DNA of 64,000 nucleotides, taken from positions 3,596,001 to 3,660,000 of the forward strand of contig NZ_CP025804.1 in NCBI RefSeq assembly GCF_003352085.1, read 5' to 3'. Position 1 is the stretch's first letter, and each line of letters begins with the position of its first letter. The DNA is from Sulfitobacter sp. SK012. Its GTDB lineage: Bacteria > Pseudomonadota > Alphaproteobacteria > Rhodobacterales > Rhodobacteraceae. Position numbers and translations under genes: made by a program. This document shows, one piece after another, positions 1 to 8,010 of this stretch. Below the pieces are notes generated by a model, which did not search any database, was not told where the DNA came from, and was given only the letters and a program-made list of their open reading frames with translations.

Positions 1-488
1 TTGTGCAGTGCTGCCCAGTGCAGCAACGTCAATACCGCCGCAGCATAGGTCGTACGTTGCAGCGTTTTCCAAGAAGACCCCATACGCCGCACGAAGTAAT
101 CCATCGACGTCACAGCAAGCGGAATGAAGATCACAAATGCAATCCAACCGGTCCAAATGTAGAACTTGGGCAAGTCTCCAATGATCCGCGCAGCACTGCC
201 TTCGTCGACCAGATAAAAAATGGTGTGCAGGGCCGCATAGCCAAAGGCAGCCACCCCAAAGTAGCGGCGATTTTTCTTAAGCCATAGCGGACCGCGCCAG
301 CCGCGCAGCAACAGTACCAACGGGGAGGCCAACATCGCGATGATCATAAAACGCGCTGAGAATTCGCCTGTCGGGTGTAACAGCTCATGGAAAATGCGGG
401 GGTCAGATGATCCAACCAAGGCACTTGTCATACCCAATGCAGGCACCGCCAAAAGCCTCCATAACCAATAGGGAGAAAAACGTGACAT
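1..488 (-). CDS. Ferric reductase-like (MsrQ-type) heme-binding membrane protein, 3' end outside window
   Basis: The minus strand is open from an ATG at 488 to the window edge, giving the first 162 residues of a polytopic membrane protein. It begins MSRFSPYWLWRLLAVPALG and shows hydrophobic helices around residues 8-22, 42-60, 75-90, 105-122 and 143-160. Histidines inside or next to helices (HELLHPTGEF, YAALHTIFY, LLHWAALH) are the type that ligate b-heme in the ferric reductase-like/MsrQ family, whose members pass electrons across the membrane, for MsrQ to the periplasmic methionine sulfoxide reductase MsrP. No msrP is visible, so the partner and therefore the exact role are open. The C-terminal part lies beyond position 1. 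Family call is fairly sure, subfamily is not. Confidence 0.72.
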   Translation of the reverse strand, partial: MSRFSPYWLWRLLAVPALGMTSALVGSSDPRIFHELLHPTGEFSARFMIIAMLASPLVLLLRGWRGPLWLKKNRRYFGVAAFGYAALHTIFYLVDEGSAARIIGDLPKFYIWTGWIAFVIFIPLAVTSMDYFVRRMGSSWKTLQRTTYAAAVLTLLHWAALH

Positions 489-582
489 AGATGGACCCTT
501 TTCCGTGCATCGAGAGGAACCAGATAGTTTATACGCGGGGGTCGGACAATTCCGTCGCGCCTAGCCTGTTGACGTTCCTCTC

Positions 583-950
583 CTAAGGAACAATTTTCCA
601 GCAACCCGATATGTAGACATCATCGCGCGGCGTATTCTCTTGGATTGTCAGGATGGCCCGCAGCGATCTGATCATACCGGGTTCACTCGCAATACAGGTT
701 TGTTGGAACCCATCGGGCCAGTCCAATAACCGGATCTGCATCCCTTGCGCAGCTGAAATCACGTGCGGATCCGGCTGGATCAACCGATGAACGCCAATGC
801 CCAAGGGGATATCGTTTTCCTGACGACCACCGGGTGAGCGTCAGGAACCACCGGATACCAGTCCGCTTCGAAATGACCGACCTTAAGGGTGCTTGGCCCC
901 GCAAAGTCACTTCTGATCTCGATGCTCAAAGCATCACTCCCAATCGACAT
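583..950 (-). pseudogene. Small conserved-looking gene split by one frameshift, downstream of otnC
   Basis: Two minus-strand frames join into one plausible protein. The first runs from an ATG at 950 (MSIGSDALSIEIRSDFAGPS...) to about 816 and then hits a stop at 780. The second continues in another frame from about 815 (ENDIPLGIGVHRLIQPDPHV...) to a stop at 583. Read together they give about 122 residues with no repeats and no membrane segment. The start overlaps the end of the class II aldolase gene by 17 bases, as expected of the last gene of the operon. I do not recognise the family. The break lies in a run near GTCAGGAAAACG, so a sequencing error is a fair alternative to a true mutation. 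Confidence 0.5.
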
Positions 951-1581
951 CAAAACGGTCGACCACCGCCTGCACATCGCTTTGGCTGAGTGCGCGAATA
1001 TCTATTCCACGCGTCATGATGGCCAGCTTTGCCGTTTCCTCCAACTCCTCCATCGCATAGACCGCAGCCTCCAGATCACGGCCAGCAACAACTGGACCAT
1101 GGTTTGCCAACAAAACAGCAGAGCGTTTGCCAGCCAAACCACGAACCGCCTCGCCCATTGCAACGTCACCAGGCAAAAAAAACGGCAACAATTGCACTTT
1201 GCCCAACCGCATGATGCCGTAAGGCGTAAGAGGCGGGAGTGCATTCTGCGGGTCAATCTCGGGAAGCATCGATAGCGCCACGGCATGCGAGGAATGCAGA
1301 TGTACAACCGCTCCCGTGGTTTTGCGCGTATCATAAAACGCGCTGTGGAGCGGGATTTCCTTGGTAGGTTTATCCCCTGAAATATGGGTCATGTCCTCAG
1401 AGAGGTGACTGATCTGCGCAGGGTCAAGAAACCCCATCGAACTGCCCGTTGGCGTCACCAACAAACTGCCATCCGACAGGCGCGCGGAAATGTTTCCTGA
1501 ACTTCCCGGGGTCAGGCCACGATCAAACAAGGATTTGGCAAAGCGGGTGATTTCTTCGCGCAAATGGGTTTCTTCGGTCAC
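934..1581 (-). CDS. otnC: Class II aldolase: 3-oxo-tetronate 4-phosphate decarboxylase (OtnC)
   Basis: A 215-residue protein of the class II aldolase/adducin family, usual length for OtnC. The phosphate-binding segment GSSGNISARLSDGSLLVTPTG lies near residue 26, the zinc site HLHSSH near residue 93 and a second metal/loop segment LLANHGPVVAG near residue 157. In the DUF1537 acid-sugar pathways OtnC decarboxylates 3-oxo-tetronate 4-phosphate to dihydroxyacetone phosphate and CO2. The start codon overlaps the stop of the upstream otnK by four bases (ATGA), so the two are probably translationally coupled. Assignment to OtnC rather than a fuculose-phosphate aldolase rests on the otnK neighbour. 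Confidence 0.88.
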   Translation of the reverse strand: MTEETHLREEITRFAKSLFDRGLTPGSSGNISARLSDGSLLVTPTGSSMGFLDPAQISHLSEDMTHISGDKPTKEIPLHSAFYDTRKTTGAVVHLHSSHAVALSMLPEIDPQNALPPLTPYGIMRLGKVQLLPFFLPGDVAMGEAVRGLAGKRSAVLLANHGPVVAGRDLEAAVYAMEELEETAKLAIMTRGIDIRALSQSDVQAVVDRFDVDWE

Positions 1582-2804
1582 TGAGTGCTCAACCTCGTCA
1601 GGGCCTGTTCAAAGAAGTTTACGCCGCCAAAGTTACCGGATTTCAAGACCACCCCCATGACACGGCCCGTCGGGCGCAACATAGGTACTCCCGCGGCAAT
1701 GCGGGGGCCCACCGAAAACGCCTGCGTATCCAGCCCCGCAACCACAGCGCCAGAGGTTTCACCTCCTGCAATCACTAGCCGCGAGGCTCCGCGCTGCATT
1801 AGGTTTCTTGTTAGATCCATGAAGAGATCTTCAATCTTCTGCGCCAACTCACCGCCGCCGTACCGAGATTGTGCAGCTAACACCGCCTTTGGATCAGCCG
1901 AGGAATAAACCAGTGGCGGCGTCCCCTGCCCCACGACCCAATCGGCCAGTTCCGCAGTGTCGATCTCTCCCGCCATAACGGCATCTGGCGTGATCTCATA
2001 AGAAGGTGCTATTTTTTGATAGGCAGCGACTTGCCCACGCGTGGCCTTGCTGCACGATCCCGACAGCACAGCCCCAAGACCAATAACCGGTTCCCAAACA
2101 GGCGTGGCAGGCGTTGCGCCAAAATTCGCGGGCAGGCCAATCGCGATACCTGAGCCACCAACCAGCAACTTGCGTGCGCGCGCGGCCTCGGCGATGGCGC
2201 GCAAATCTGCATCACGAATGGCATCAACGATCAGCATTGCTGGGCTGGTTGGCAGCGCGTTTTCGATCGCTTCCGCCCCTTCAAATACCGTGTCAGCAGC
2301 GATGTGGCCAACGGCCCAATCCGTCTGGGCCTGCAACACACGTCGTAAATCGGAGTCGCGCATCGGGGTCAGCGGGTGATCCTTCATACTGCTTTCCGCC
2401 AACGGTTCGTTCGCGACAAAAAGGTTCCCCTGATAGACGGAGCGGCCACTTTCGGGAAACGCGGGGCAAACCATGACCTGATCTTCACCCAGACGTTTTG
2501 CAAGTGCGGCCGCGACTGGGCCGATGTTTCCCTCTGCGGTAGAGTCGAAGGTCGAGCAGACTTTGAACACGATCTGGCTGCATCCTTGCGACAACAACCA
2601 TTCACAGGCTTCGAGGGACTGTTGCACTGCCAGCTCCGCCATAATGGTGCGCGACTTAAGCGAGACAATACCCGCATCCACATCCTGCGATGCAGGGACG
2701 TCAGGAATACCCACATATTGCACACAACGCATCCCGCCTTCGGCCAGCATTAGAGCGATGTCAGACGCTCCTGTGAAATCATCTGCGATAACACCTAGCT
2801 TCAT
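1578..2804 (-). CDS. otnK: Four-carbon acid sugar kinase, 3-oxo-tetronate kinase (OtnK, DUF1537)
   Basis: A 408-residue protein with the DUF1537 hallmark at the N-terminus (MKLGVIADDFTGASDIALML) and the C-terminal nucleotide-binding segment with RLVIAGGETSGAVV near residue 343 and SGNFGG near residue 390. Members of this kinase family phosphorylate oxidised four-carbon acid sugars; paired with an OtnC-type aldolase the substrate is expected to be 3-oxo-tetronate (from erythronate or threonate). The gene overlaps its neighbours on both sides by four bases, within a run that starts at the TRAP transporter. The usual partners OtnI and a beta-hydroxyacid dehydrogenase (LtnD/DenD) are not seen, so the oxidation step must be done by another enzyme, possibly one of the two dehydrogenases on the opposite arm. 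Confidence 0.88.
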   Translation of the reverse strand: MKLGVIADDFTGASDIALMLAEGGMRCVQYVGIPDVPASQDVDAGIVSLKSRTIMAELAVQQSLEACEWLLSQGCSQIVFKVCSTFDSTAEGNIGPVAAALAKRLGEDQVMVCPAFPESGRSVYQGNLFVANEPLAESSMKDHPLTPMRDSDLRRVLQAQTDWAVGHIAADTVFEGAEAIENALPTSPAMLIVDAIRDADLRAIAEAARARKLLVGGSGIAIGLPANFGATPATPVWEPVIGLGAVLSGSCSKATRGQVAAYQKIAPSYEITPDAVMAGEIDTAELADWVVGQGTPPLVYSSADPKAVLAAQSRYGGGELAQKIEDLFMDLTRNLMQRGASRLVIAGGETSGAVVAGLDTQAFSVGPRIAAGVPMLRPTGRVMGVVLKSGNFGGVNFFEQALTRLSTQ

Positions 2805-3598
2805 AATGTGACCTTTGAAATTGGGCCGAGATCAAGTCGCCAAATATGGTCCGCGATCCCTTGTGGATAAAACTGAGTAACCTTTGGATCGTGCCCAGGA
2901 ATGATCAGATCGCGCGACGTGGCAAGACGCTCTAGCGTGTCGAATCCTGTGAGCATATTTTCTAGGTCCACAACAATTGGAAATGGTTTGCGAAGGATCA
3001 GGTTTTCATAAAAATGCGCCGCATCAGAAGCGAGCACCAACCACCCCGCAGAGGTGCGAACCCGCACAGCCTGAAGCCCGCGACTGTGTCCGCCTATGCA
3101 ATGGACTGTCACACCCTCTGCAACTTGGGCATCGCCATCATGAAAGATGACTTTGCCCGAATACAATCGTTTTATCGCTTCGCAAATGTGATCCGCCGTA
3201 AAGGGCATCCGCAACGTATCATGACACATGCAAGGTCCTGTCGCATAAGCCATCTCAGCCGCCTGTATGTGCAACGTTGCATTGGGAAACAGGTGCAATC
3301 CGCCGGCATGATCATAATGCAGATGGGTCACAATCACCTGACTGATATCTTCAGGGCGTACACCCAAAGGTGCCAAACTGGCCACCGGATCAAGACGAAT
3401 TGGTCGCCCGCGTGCAGCGGCCTCATTGCTATCATACCCCGTATCAACAAGGATCACTTCTGCACCCCGCCGCAATACCCACATGAAGTAATCCATCGGG
3501 TGCGGCGCATCGTGATTGTCGTCAAAGATAAAGCTATCTGCACGTGTGCGCGCATTGCGGTCCGCGTATTTGACGGCGTGAACTTCCCAATCGCTCAT
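2801..3598 (-). CDS. Metallo-beta-lactamase-fold hydrolase (lactonase-like)
   Basis: A 265-residue cytosolic protein of the metallo-beta-lactamase superfamily. The dinuclear metal motif THLHYDHAGG is near residue 91; further ligands appear in GGHSRG (near 169), ASDAAH (near 190) and PGHDP (near 236). The size and motif spacing fit the N-acyl-homoserine lactonase-like branch. Placed between a monooxygenase-fold protein and otnK in an overlapping gene run, it is more likely to open a sugar-acid lactone than to quench a quorum signal; that substrate is inference. Start ATG at 3598 overlaps the end of the preceding gene by four bases. Confidence 0.8.
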   Translation of the reverse strand: MSDWEVHAVKYADRNARTRADSFIFDDNHDAPHPMDYFMWVLRRGAEVILVDTGYDSNEAAARGRPIRLDPVASLAPLGVRPEDISQVIVTHLHYDHAGGLHLFPNATLHIQAAEMAYATGPCMCHDTLRMPFTADHICEAIKRLYSGKVIFHDGDAQVAEGVTVHCIGGHSRGLQAVRVRTSAGWLVLASDAAHFYENLILRKPFPIVVDLENMLTGFDTLERLATSRDLIIPGHDPKVTQFYPQGIADHIWRLDLGPISKVTL

Positions 3599-3885
3599 TG
3601 CTGGACCTTTGCATAGGTAAGTACGGATTTATCCACAATCATCTGTTCCGTCTGCGCGCTGAAGGTATTGAAATGCGCCGAACCCAAATGAGCGTCAAAG
3701 GCCGCCTTATTGGTATAGAGTTCATAGAGAAAAACCTCATTCGGGCGCGCCTCATCGCTGGCAACATCGAATTGATGGCACCCCGCTTCGCTCTCAAGTG
3801 AGATACGCGCATTTTCTAGCATCCGAGGCATGAAGGCCGCCATCTGCTGTGGTGCGATCTGGAAGGTGACTGCGACTGCAAACAT
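3595..3885 (-). CDS. Antibiotic biosynthesis monooxygenase (ABM)-fold protein
   Basis: A 96-residue protein with the dimeric alpha+beta-barrel pattern of ABM/YgiN-like proteins: FAVAVTFQI at the start, then the core GCHQFDVASDE, EVFLYELYTNKAAFDAHLGS and the C-terminal FNTF segment. Such proteins act as small cofactor-free monooxygenases or stress-type quinol monooxygenases; the role here is unknown. The ATG at 3885 is preceded by AAAGGAG five bases upstream, which decides it over a GTG two codons earlier. It lies 13 bases after the TRAP large permease and overlaps the lactonase-like gene, so it belongs to the same transcript. Confidence 0.75.
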   Translation of the reverse strand: MFAVAVTFQIAPQQMAAFMPRMLENARISLESEAGCHQFDVASDEARPNEVFLYELYTNKAAFDAHLGSAHFNTFSAQTEQMIVDKSVLTYAKVQQ

Positions 3886-3898
3886 CTGCACTCCTTTC

Positions 3899-5185
3899 TC
3901 AACGGAATATCTCTACCATAGTCATGGACACCGCAGGGACGTAAGTCACCAACATCAACGCACCCAGTGCCGCGATATACAGCGGAGCCATTGCCCGCGC
4001 GATCGCCAGCACCCCATCCCCAGAGATGCGCGACGCGACATAGAGTGTTGCCCCGACCGGCGGCGTAAACAGTCCTACGGCCACGTTACACGTCATGATG
4101 ACACCCAGATGCACTGGATCAACGCCAAAGCTCTGCGCGGTCGGAAGAAACAACGGCGCAGTGAGCAAGATCGCAGGCACAGGGTCTAGGACAAGCCCCA
4201 AAACCAGCATCACAACATTGACCAGGAGCAAAAAGACCCAAGGGCTGCTCGACAAATCTTGAACGAACGCAACCAGTATTTGTGGCAACTGCTCAAGCGT
4301 GATCATCCAACCCAGAACCGTTGTCGCCCCGATCACCACCATCACCACAGCCGAGGTCACAAAGGCATCTATGATCAACGACGGCAAATCGCGTAGGTGA
4401 AAATCTCGGTAAATTACGATGGTCACAAACAATCCGTATACCACCGCAACAGCAGCCGCCTCGGTTGGCGTTACCCAGCCCGTGAAAATACCACCAAGGA
4501 TCAACACAGGCATAAACAATGCAGGTGCCGTGCCGACGAACGAACGCCACAGCTCCCCTTTGGTCGTCATGCGTCCACCCGGATCACAGCCCGTAGATTT
4601 TCCGACCCAATAACAAACACCCATGAAAAACAAACCAAAGATCACACCGGGGATCATCCCCGCAAGAAACAGGTCAGCTACTGAAACGTTGCCGACAAAC
4701 CCGTAGATCAACATGGGGATCGAAGGCGGGATGATAATTCCAATAGTACCAGCCGCCGCAACAAGGCCGGCCGCAAACGGACGGTGATAACCTTCCTTTG
4801 CCATGTTCTTGATCATTACTGACCCGATAGCCGCTGAATCCGCGATTGCCGATCCTGATATTCCACCAAAGATCATCGAGGCGCCAACCACGACCATCCC
4901 TAACCCGCCGGGCATGAACCCAAAGGCTGCACGTGCAAAACCGATGATGCGCAGGCCAACGCCACCGCGTGACATCAGCTCACCTGCGACAATGAACAAT
5001 GGAATCGCAAGGAAGTGGTTCGGCTCCACCCCGCCAATAAAGTTCAGATAGACCGCCTGAAGCGGATAGCCGGATAGACCGAAGACAAAGATCGGCAAAA
5101 TCGCGGTCAGCAGGATTGCCCAAACCAGTGGAATGCCAAGAAAGACAGTCACCAGAAAAACGGCAACAATAAACAAAAGGATCAT
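3899..5185 (-). CDS. TRAP transporter large permease subunit (DctM family)
   Basis: A 428-residue, highly hydrophobic protein with about a dozen membrane helices. Recognisable DctM signatures include GVEPNHFLAIPLFIVAGELM near residue 52, FGGISGSAIADSAAIGS near 105 and the IPPSIPMLIYGFVG segment near 152. It forms the ion-coupled channel of a tripartite ATP-independent periplasmic transporter together with the small permease, whose stop codon region it overlaps by four bases. With the binding protein encoded upstream it should import an organic acid; the otnK/otnC genes downstream suggest a four-carbon sugar acid or a precursor of it. Confidence 0.93.
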   Translation of the reverse strand: MILLFIVAVFLVTVFLGIPLVWAILLTAILPIFVFGLSGYPLQAVYLNFIGGVEPNHFLAIPLFIVAGELMSRGGVGLRIIGFARAAFGFMPGGLGMVVVGASMIFGGISGSAIADSAAIGSVMIKNMAKEGYHRPFAAGLVAAAGTIGIIIPPSIPMLIYGFVGNVSVADLFLAGMIPGVIFGLFFMGVCYWVGKSTGCDPGGRMTTKGELWRSFVGTAPALFMPVLILGGIFTGWVTPTEAAAVAVVYGLFVTIVIYRDFHLRDLPSLIIDAFVTSAVVMVVIGATTVLGWMITLEQLPQILVAFVQDLSSSPWVFLLLVNVVMLVLGLVLDPVPAILLTAPLFLPTAQSFGVDPVHLGVIMTCNVAVGLFTPPVGATLYVASRISGDGVLAIARAMAPLYIAALGALMLVTYVPAVSMTMVEIFR

Positions 5186-5709
5186 AGCGTGGCCCCTGTG
5201 TCCGCGTCATCGGCAGACCGCTTTTGAGGTATGCGCCAATCGCGAACCATATTGAAAAGGTGAAAAACAAGAGCGCAGGCCATGCCGGCGGGCATTGACG
5301 CGTACAACAGGCCTACAGGCCAATACAGCACAGTGGTTTTCTGCGCCCAATTATGACTGGCGATAGATACGCCGTACCAGATCAACGACACCAGCATTGC
5401 TGCAATAATCAGATCAATAAACAGCGCCAGCCAGATCTGCGCAGCACGGGGCACAAGATTTTCGACGATCTCCGTAACCCGCATATGGGCCCCACGCGCC
5501 ATGGCAGCAGCAGCCCCTAAAAACGTTGTCCACAGTAACAAAAATGCGGTCACCTCAAGTGACCACGCCAGATCAAAACCTGCGGCACCGCGCAAAAGGG
5601 CGTTGGTAAATACCAGTGCTACAATGCTGGTTCCTCCAAGCACCAAAGTGACGTCGATCACGCCACTTAGGGCGCGCAACGGCATCGGATAGTGCGGCCT
5701 GTAGTCCAT
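5182..5709 (-). CDS. TRAP transporter small permease subunit (DctQ family)
   Basis: A 175-residue membrane protein with four predicted helices (about residues 15-36, 46-66, 87-108 and 126-150), the normal layout of DctQ. The characteristic ALLRGAAGFDLAWSLEVTAFLLLWTTFLGAAAAM segment spans helices one and two. It is thought to scaffold the large permease subunit and the periplasmic binding protein. It sits 81 bases after the binding-protein gene and overlaps the large permease gene. The ATG at 5709 is used; no better start is seen. Confidence 0.9.
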   Translation of the reverse strand: MDYRPHYPMPLRALSGVIDVTLVLGGTSIVALVFTNALLRGAAGFDLAWSLEVTAFLLLWTTFLGAAAAMARGAHMRVTEIVENLVPRAAQIWLALFIDLIIAAMLVSLIWYGVSIASHNWAQKTTVLYWPVGLLYASMPAGMACALVFHLFNMVRDWRIPQKRSADDADTGATL

Positions 5710-5790
5710 GAAGCCCTGCTCCTCAAAAAGTATGGATTTCCGAGACCAACTTTGTCGTTGGTCCCGGAAAGTTTCTGCTTTGGTTTGAAG

Positions 5791-6795
5791 TTACTTCGAC
5801 GGCAACGCCTCACGAATAGCAGCTGCATCCGCGAGGATCTTGTCGACCTCTGCAGACCCATACACACCGCGCGCCTTGTCATAGACGCTTGCAACTGCAT
5901 TCCGGAACGGACCGATTACTGGCGTAGAAACCTTGGCGCCTGCCGCTTCCATGTCTGCGATTTGCTGATCAACCGAGTTCTTCACTAGATCACGGCTGAA
6001 GGCGGCTGCCTCAGCGGCGGCCTTCTTGACGGCCTCTTGATCTTCGGGTGAAAACTTCTGCCATGTCGCCTCTGAGATTGTCAGTGGCAGCGGGCTATAA
6101 ACGTGACGGGTCAACGTTACATGTGGAGCAACTTCGTAAAACCGCAACGAATTAATCGTGTCGACCGGGTTCTCCTGACCGTTCACAGTGTTCTGCTGAA
6201 TGGCAAGGTAGACGTCTGTAATTGGCATGACGACTGTCTGAAAACCGATAGCCTCCATGCTCCAACGGATCATGTCATTTGGATACACGCGCATCTTCAT
6301 CTTGGCCGCATCCGCAGGGGTCGCTAGTGGTTGGTTCGTTGTAAACGACCGAAATCCCGCTTCCCACGTTGATAGAACGCGAAAGCCAACGTCAGGCAGC
6401 TTATCAAACTCACCCTGCAACCATGCAGAGTTGTCGTAAAGTTCCCAACCCTGCTCATAGCTATCTACCAAAAACGGCATGGCCGTGAGGTTCAATGAAG
6501 ACAAATGCGTGGCATATGAGCCCGTTGCAGAAACCGTGAAATCAACACCACCAAGGATCAGTTGTTCAATCGCTTTTGGATCGTTTGCCAACTGACCGGC
6601 GGGGAAAATTCGAACCTCATAGCGGTTGTCGGTGTATTCGCTAACTTTCTGCGCAAACACTTCTGCTGCCGCTTGGCGTGAACCACCAGGGTTATCGGTG
6701 TGACTAAACCGCAGAACCGTTTGTGCTGCTGCGCCGCTCCCTAGAACCGCTGCAATCACAGCTGCTCCCGCAAGCTTTAAATAAGTGCCTTTCAT
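5791..6795 (-). CDS. TRAP transporter substrate-binding protein (DctP family)
   Basis: A 334-residue exported protein. The signal peptide MKGTYLKLAGAAVIAAVLGSGAAA is followed by QTVLRFSHTDNPGGSRQAAAEVFAQ, the usual first beta strand and helix of DctP. The conserved specificity region with MKMRVYPNDMIRWSMEAIGFQ lies near residue 165, including the Arg that binds a substrate carboxylate in this family, followed by ITDVYLAIQQNTVNGQENP. The start at 6795 is chosen because GGGAGGA lies six bases upstream; an upstream TTG would add six residues. It is the first gene of the minus arm and the intergenic region ahead of it carries an inverted repeat. Confidence 0.92.
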   Translation of the reverse strand: MKGTYLKLAGAAVIAAVLGSGAAAQTVLRFSHTDNPGGSRQAAAEVFAQKVSEYTDNRYEVRIFPAGQLANDPKAIEQLILGGVDFTVSATGSYATHLSSLNLTAMPFLVDSYEQGWELYDNSAWLQGEFDKLPDVGFRVLSTWEAGFRSFTTNQPLATPADAAKMKMRVYPNDMIRWSMEAIGFQTVVMPITDVYLAIQQNTVNGQENPVDTINSLRFYEVAPHVTLTRHVYSPLPLTISEATWQKFSPEDQEAVKKAAAEAAAFSRDLVKNSVDQQIADMEAAGAKVSTPVIGPFRNAVASVYDKARGVYGSAEVDKILADAAAIREALPSK

Positions 6796-6840
6796 ATTGT
6801 CCTCCCTGAACAATGAGTTTGTTGTTGCATTTATTTACGT

Positions 6841-6858
6841 ATGCATTAAAGAATCCAT
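6841..6858. promoter_or_regulatory. Inverted repeat between the divergent arms, candidate GntR operator
   Basis: The bases ATGCATTAAAGAATCCAT form an imperfect inverted repeat, ATGnATT-N4-AATnCAT, in which six of seven arm positions pair. It is the clearest dyad in the 126-base gap between the dctP start (6795, minus) and the dehydrogenase start (6922, plus). A GntR/FCD regulator is the last gene of the plus arm, so this is a reasonable operator for both arms. Binding is inference. Confidence 0.5.
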
Positions 6859-6921
6859 TGTCAACGAAACATTGCTGACGCACGATAAATTCACGATTTG
6901 GGACTGAGGTTGGAAAACGAA

Positions 6922-8010
6922 ATGAAGCAGCAATTTGACATCACGGTATTTAACGGTGACGGGATCGGCCCCGAAATCATGGCACCAACACTGGATATAC
7001 TGGCGCATCTGTCTAAGTCCGGAGGATACAGCCTAGCGTTTGAGGCCGTTCCAGCCGGGGCGGCCCATTATGCACAAACGGGTGAATCACTGCCCGATGC
7101 CTCTATGGATGCAGCACGGAAATCCGATGCAATTTTGCTGTCGGCCATGGGGCTGCCCACAGTGCGCTACAAAGACGGTACAGAAATTTCACCCCAGATC
7201 GATCTACGCAAGGCGCTGACCCTATTTGCCGGTGTCCGCCCTGTCCGTATTTTTCCAGGCCAAAAAACACCGCTGAACATGCCCGAAGGCAAAGAAGTAG
7301 ACTTTGTATTGATCCGCGAAAGTACCGAAGGGCTGTTTCACACCCAAGGATGTGGCGAAGTCACCAAAAACGAAGCCCGTGAGACGTTGCTCATTACGCG
7401 CGATATCTCCGAAAAACTGTTCACGTTCGCCTTTGGTCTCGCCAAGGAGCGCAAAGACCAAGGCCGCGGCGAAGGGCTGGTAACCTGTGTCGACAAGGCC
7501 AACGTCTTTCGCGCATTCGCCTTCTTTCGCGAAATGTTTGACGCGGAGGCGGCAAAACATCCAAATCTGATCGCTGATCACGCCTATGTCGATGCAACGG
7601 CGCTTTGGTTTGTGCTCAAGCCCTGGGACTTCGACGTTTTGGTCACCGAAAACATGTTTGGTGATATTCTATCTGATCTAGGTGCAGGTCTAATGGGTGG
7701 TTTGGGTGTGGCGCCTTCTGCAGATATCGGTTTGGATCATGCGGTTTTCCAACCGTGCCACGGCTCTGCTCCGGATATCGCCGGGCGCGGCATTGCCAAT
7801 CCAATGGCAATGATACTCTCTGGCGCTATGATGCTAGATTGGTTGGGCCTTCGTCATGACGCGCCCCAATTGGTTGCGGATGGCACCCGTCTGCGCGAAG
7901 CTGTCGAAGCCGTCATTGCGGCAGGCAATATCCTAACGGGTGATTTAGGCGGATCGGCCACCACCCAAGAAGCAGCAAACGCGGTAATTACCCAGTTGGA
8001 CCACGCATGA
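6922..8010 (+). CDS. Isocitrate/isopropylmalate dehydrogenase family protein (tartrate dehydrogenase-like)
   Basis: A 362-residue NAD(P)-dependent beta-decarboxylating dehydrogenase. Visible family motifs are FNGDGIGPEI at residue 8, LRKALTLFAGVRPVR near 96, the catalytic VDKANVF near 190 and the nucleotide/metal segment VTENMFGDILSDLGAGLMGG near 240, then HGSAPDIAGRGIANPMA. The family oxidises 2-hydroxy acids such as isopropylmalate, malate or tartrate. No leuC/leuD or other leucine genes are nearby, so a role in acid-sugar catabolism is more likely. The ATG at 6922 is preferred to a TTG at 6898 because the family starts just before the GDGIGPE strand. The stop overlaps the next gene by four bases. 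Confidence 0.85.
   Translation: MKQQFDITVFNGDGIGPEIMAPTLDILAHLSKSGGYSLAFEAVPAGAAHYAQTGESLPDASMDAARKSDAILLSAMGLPTVRYKDGTEISPQIDLRKALTLFAGVRPVRIFPGQKTPLNMPEGKEVDFVLIRESTEGLFHTQGCGEVTKNEARETLLITRDISEKLFTFAFGLAKERKDQGRGEGLVTCVDKANVFRAFAFFREMFDAEAAKHPNLIADHAYVDATALWFVLKPWDFDVLVTENMFGDILSDLGAGLMGGLGVAPSADIGLDHAVFQPCHGSAPDIAGRGIANPMAMILSGAMMLDWLGLRHDAPQLVADGTRLREAVEAVIAAGNILTGDLGGSATTQEAANAVITQLDHA

Noticed and set aside
2801..3598. Quorum-quenching N-acyl-homoserine lactonase
   Set aside because: The fold fits, but the gene is embedded in an acid-sugar operon and nothing points to an acyl-homoserine lactone substrate.
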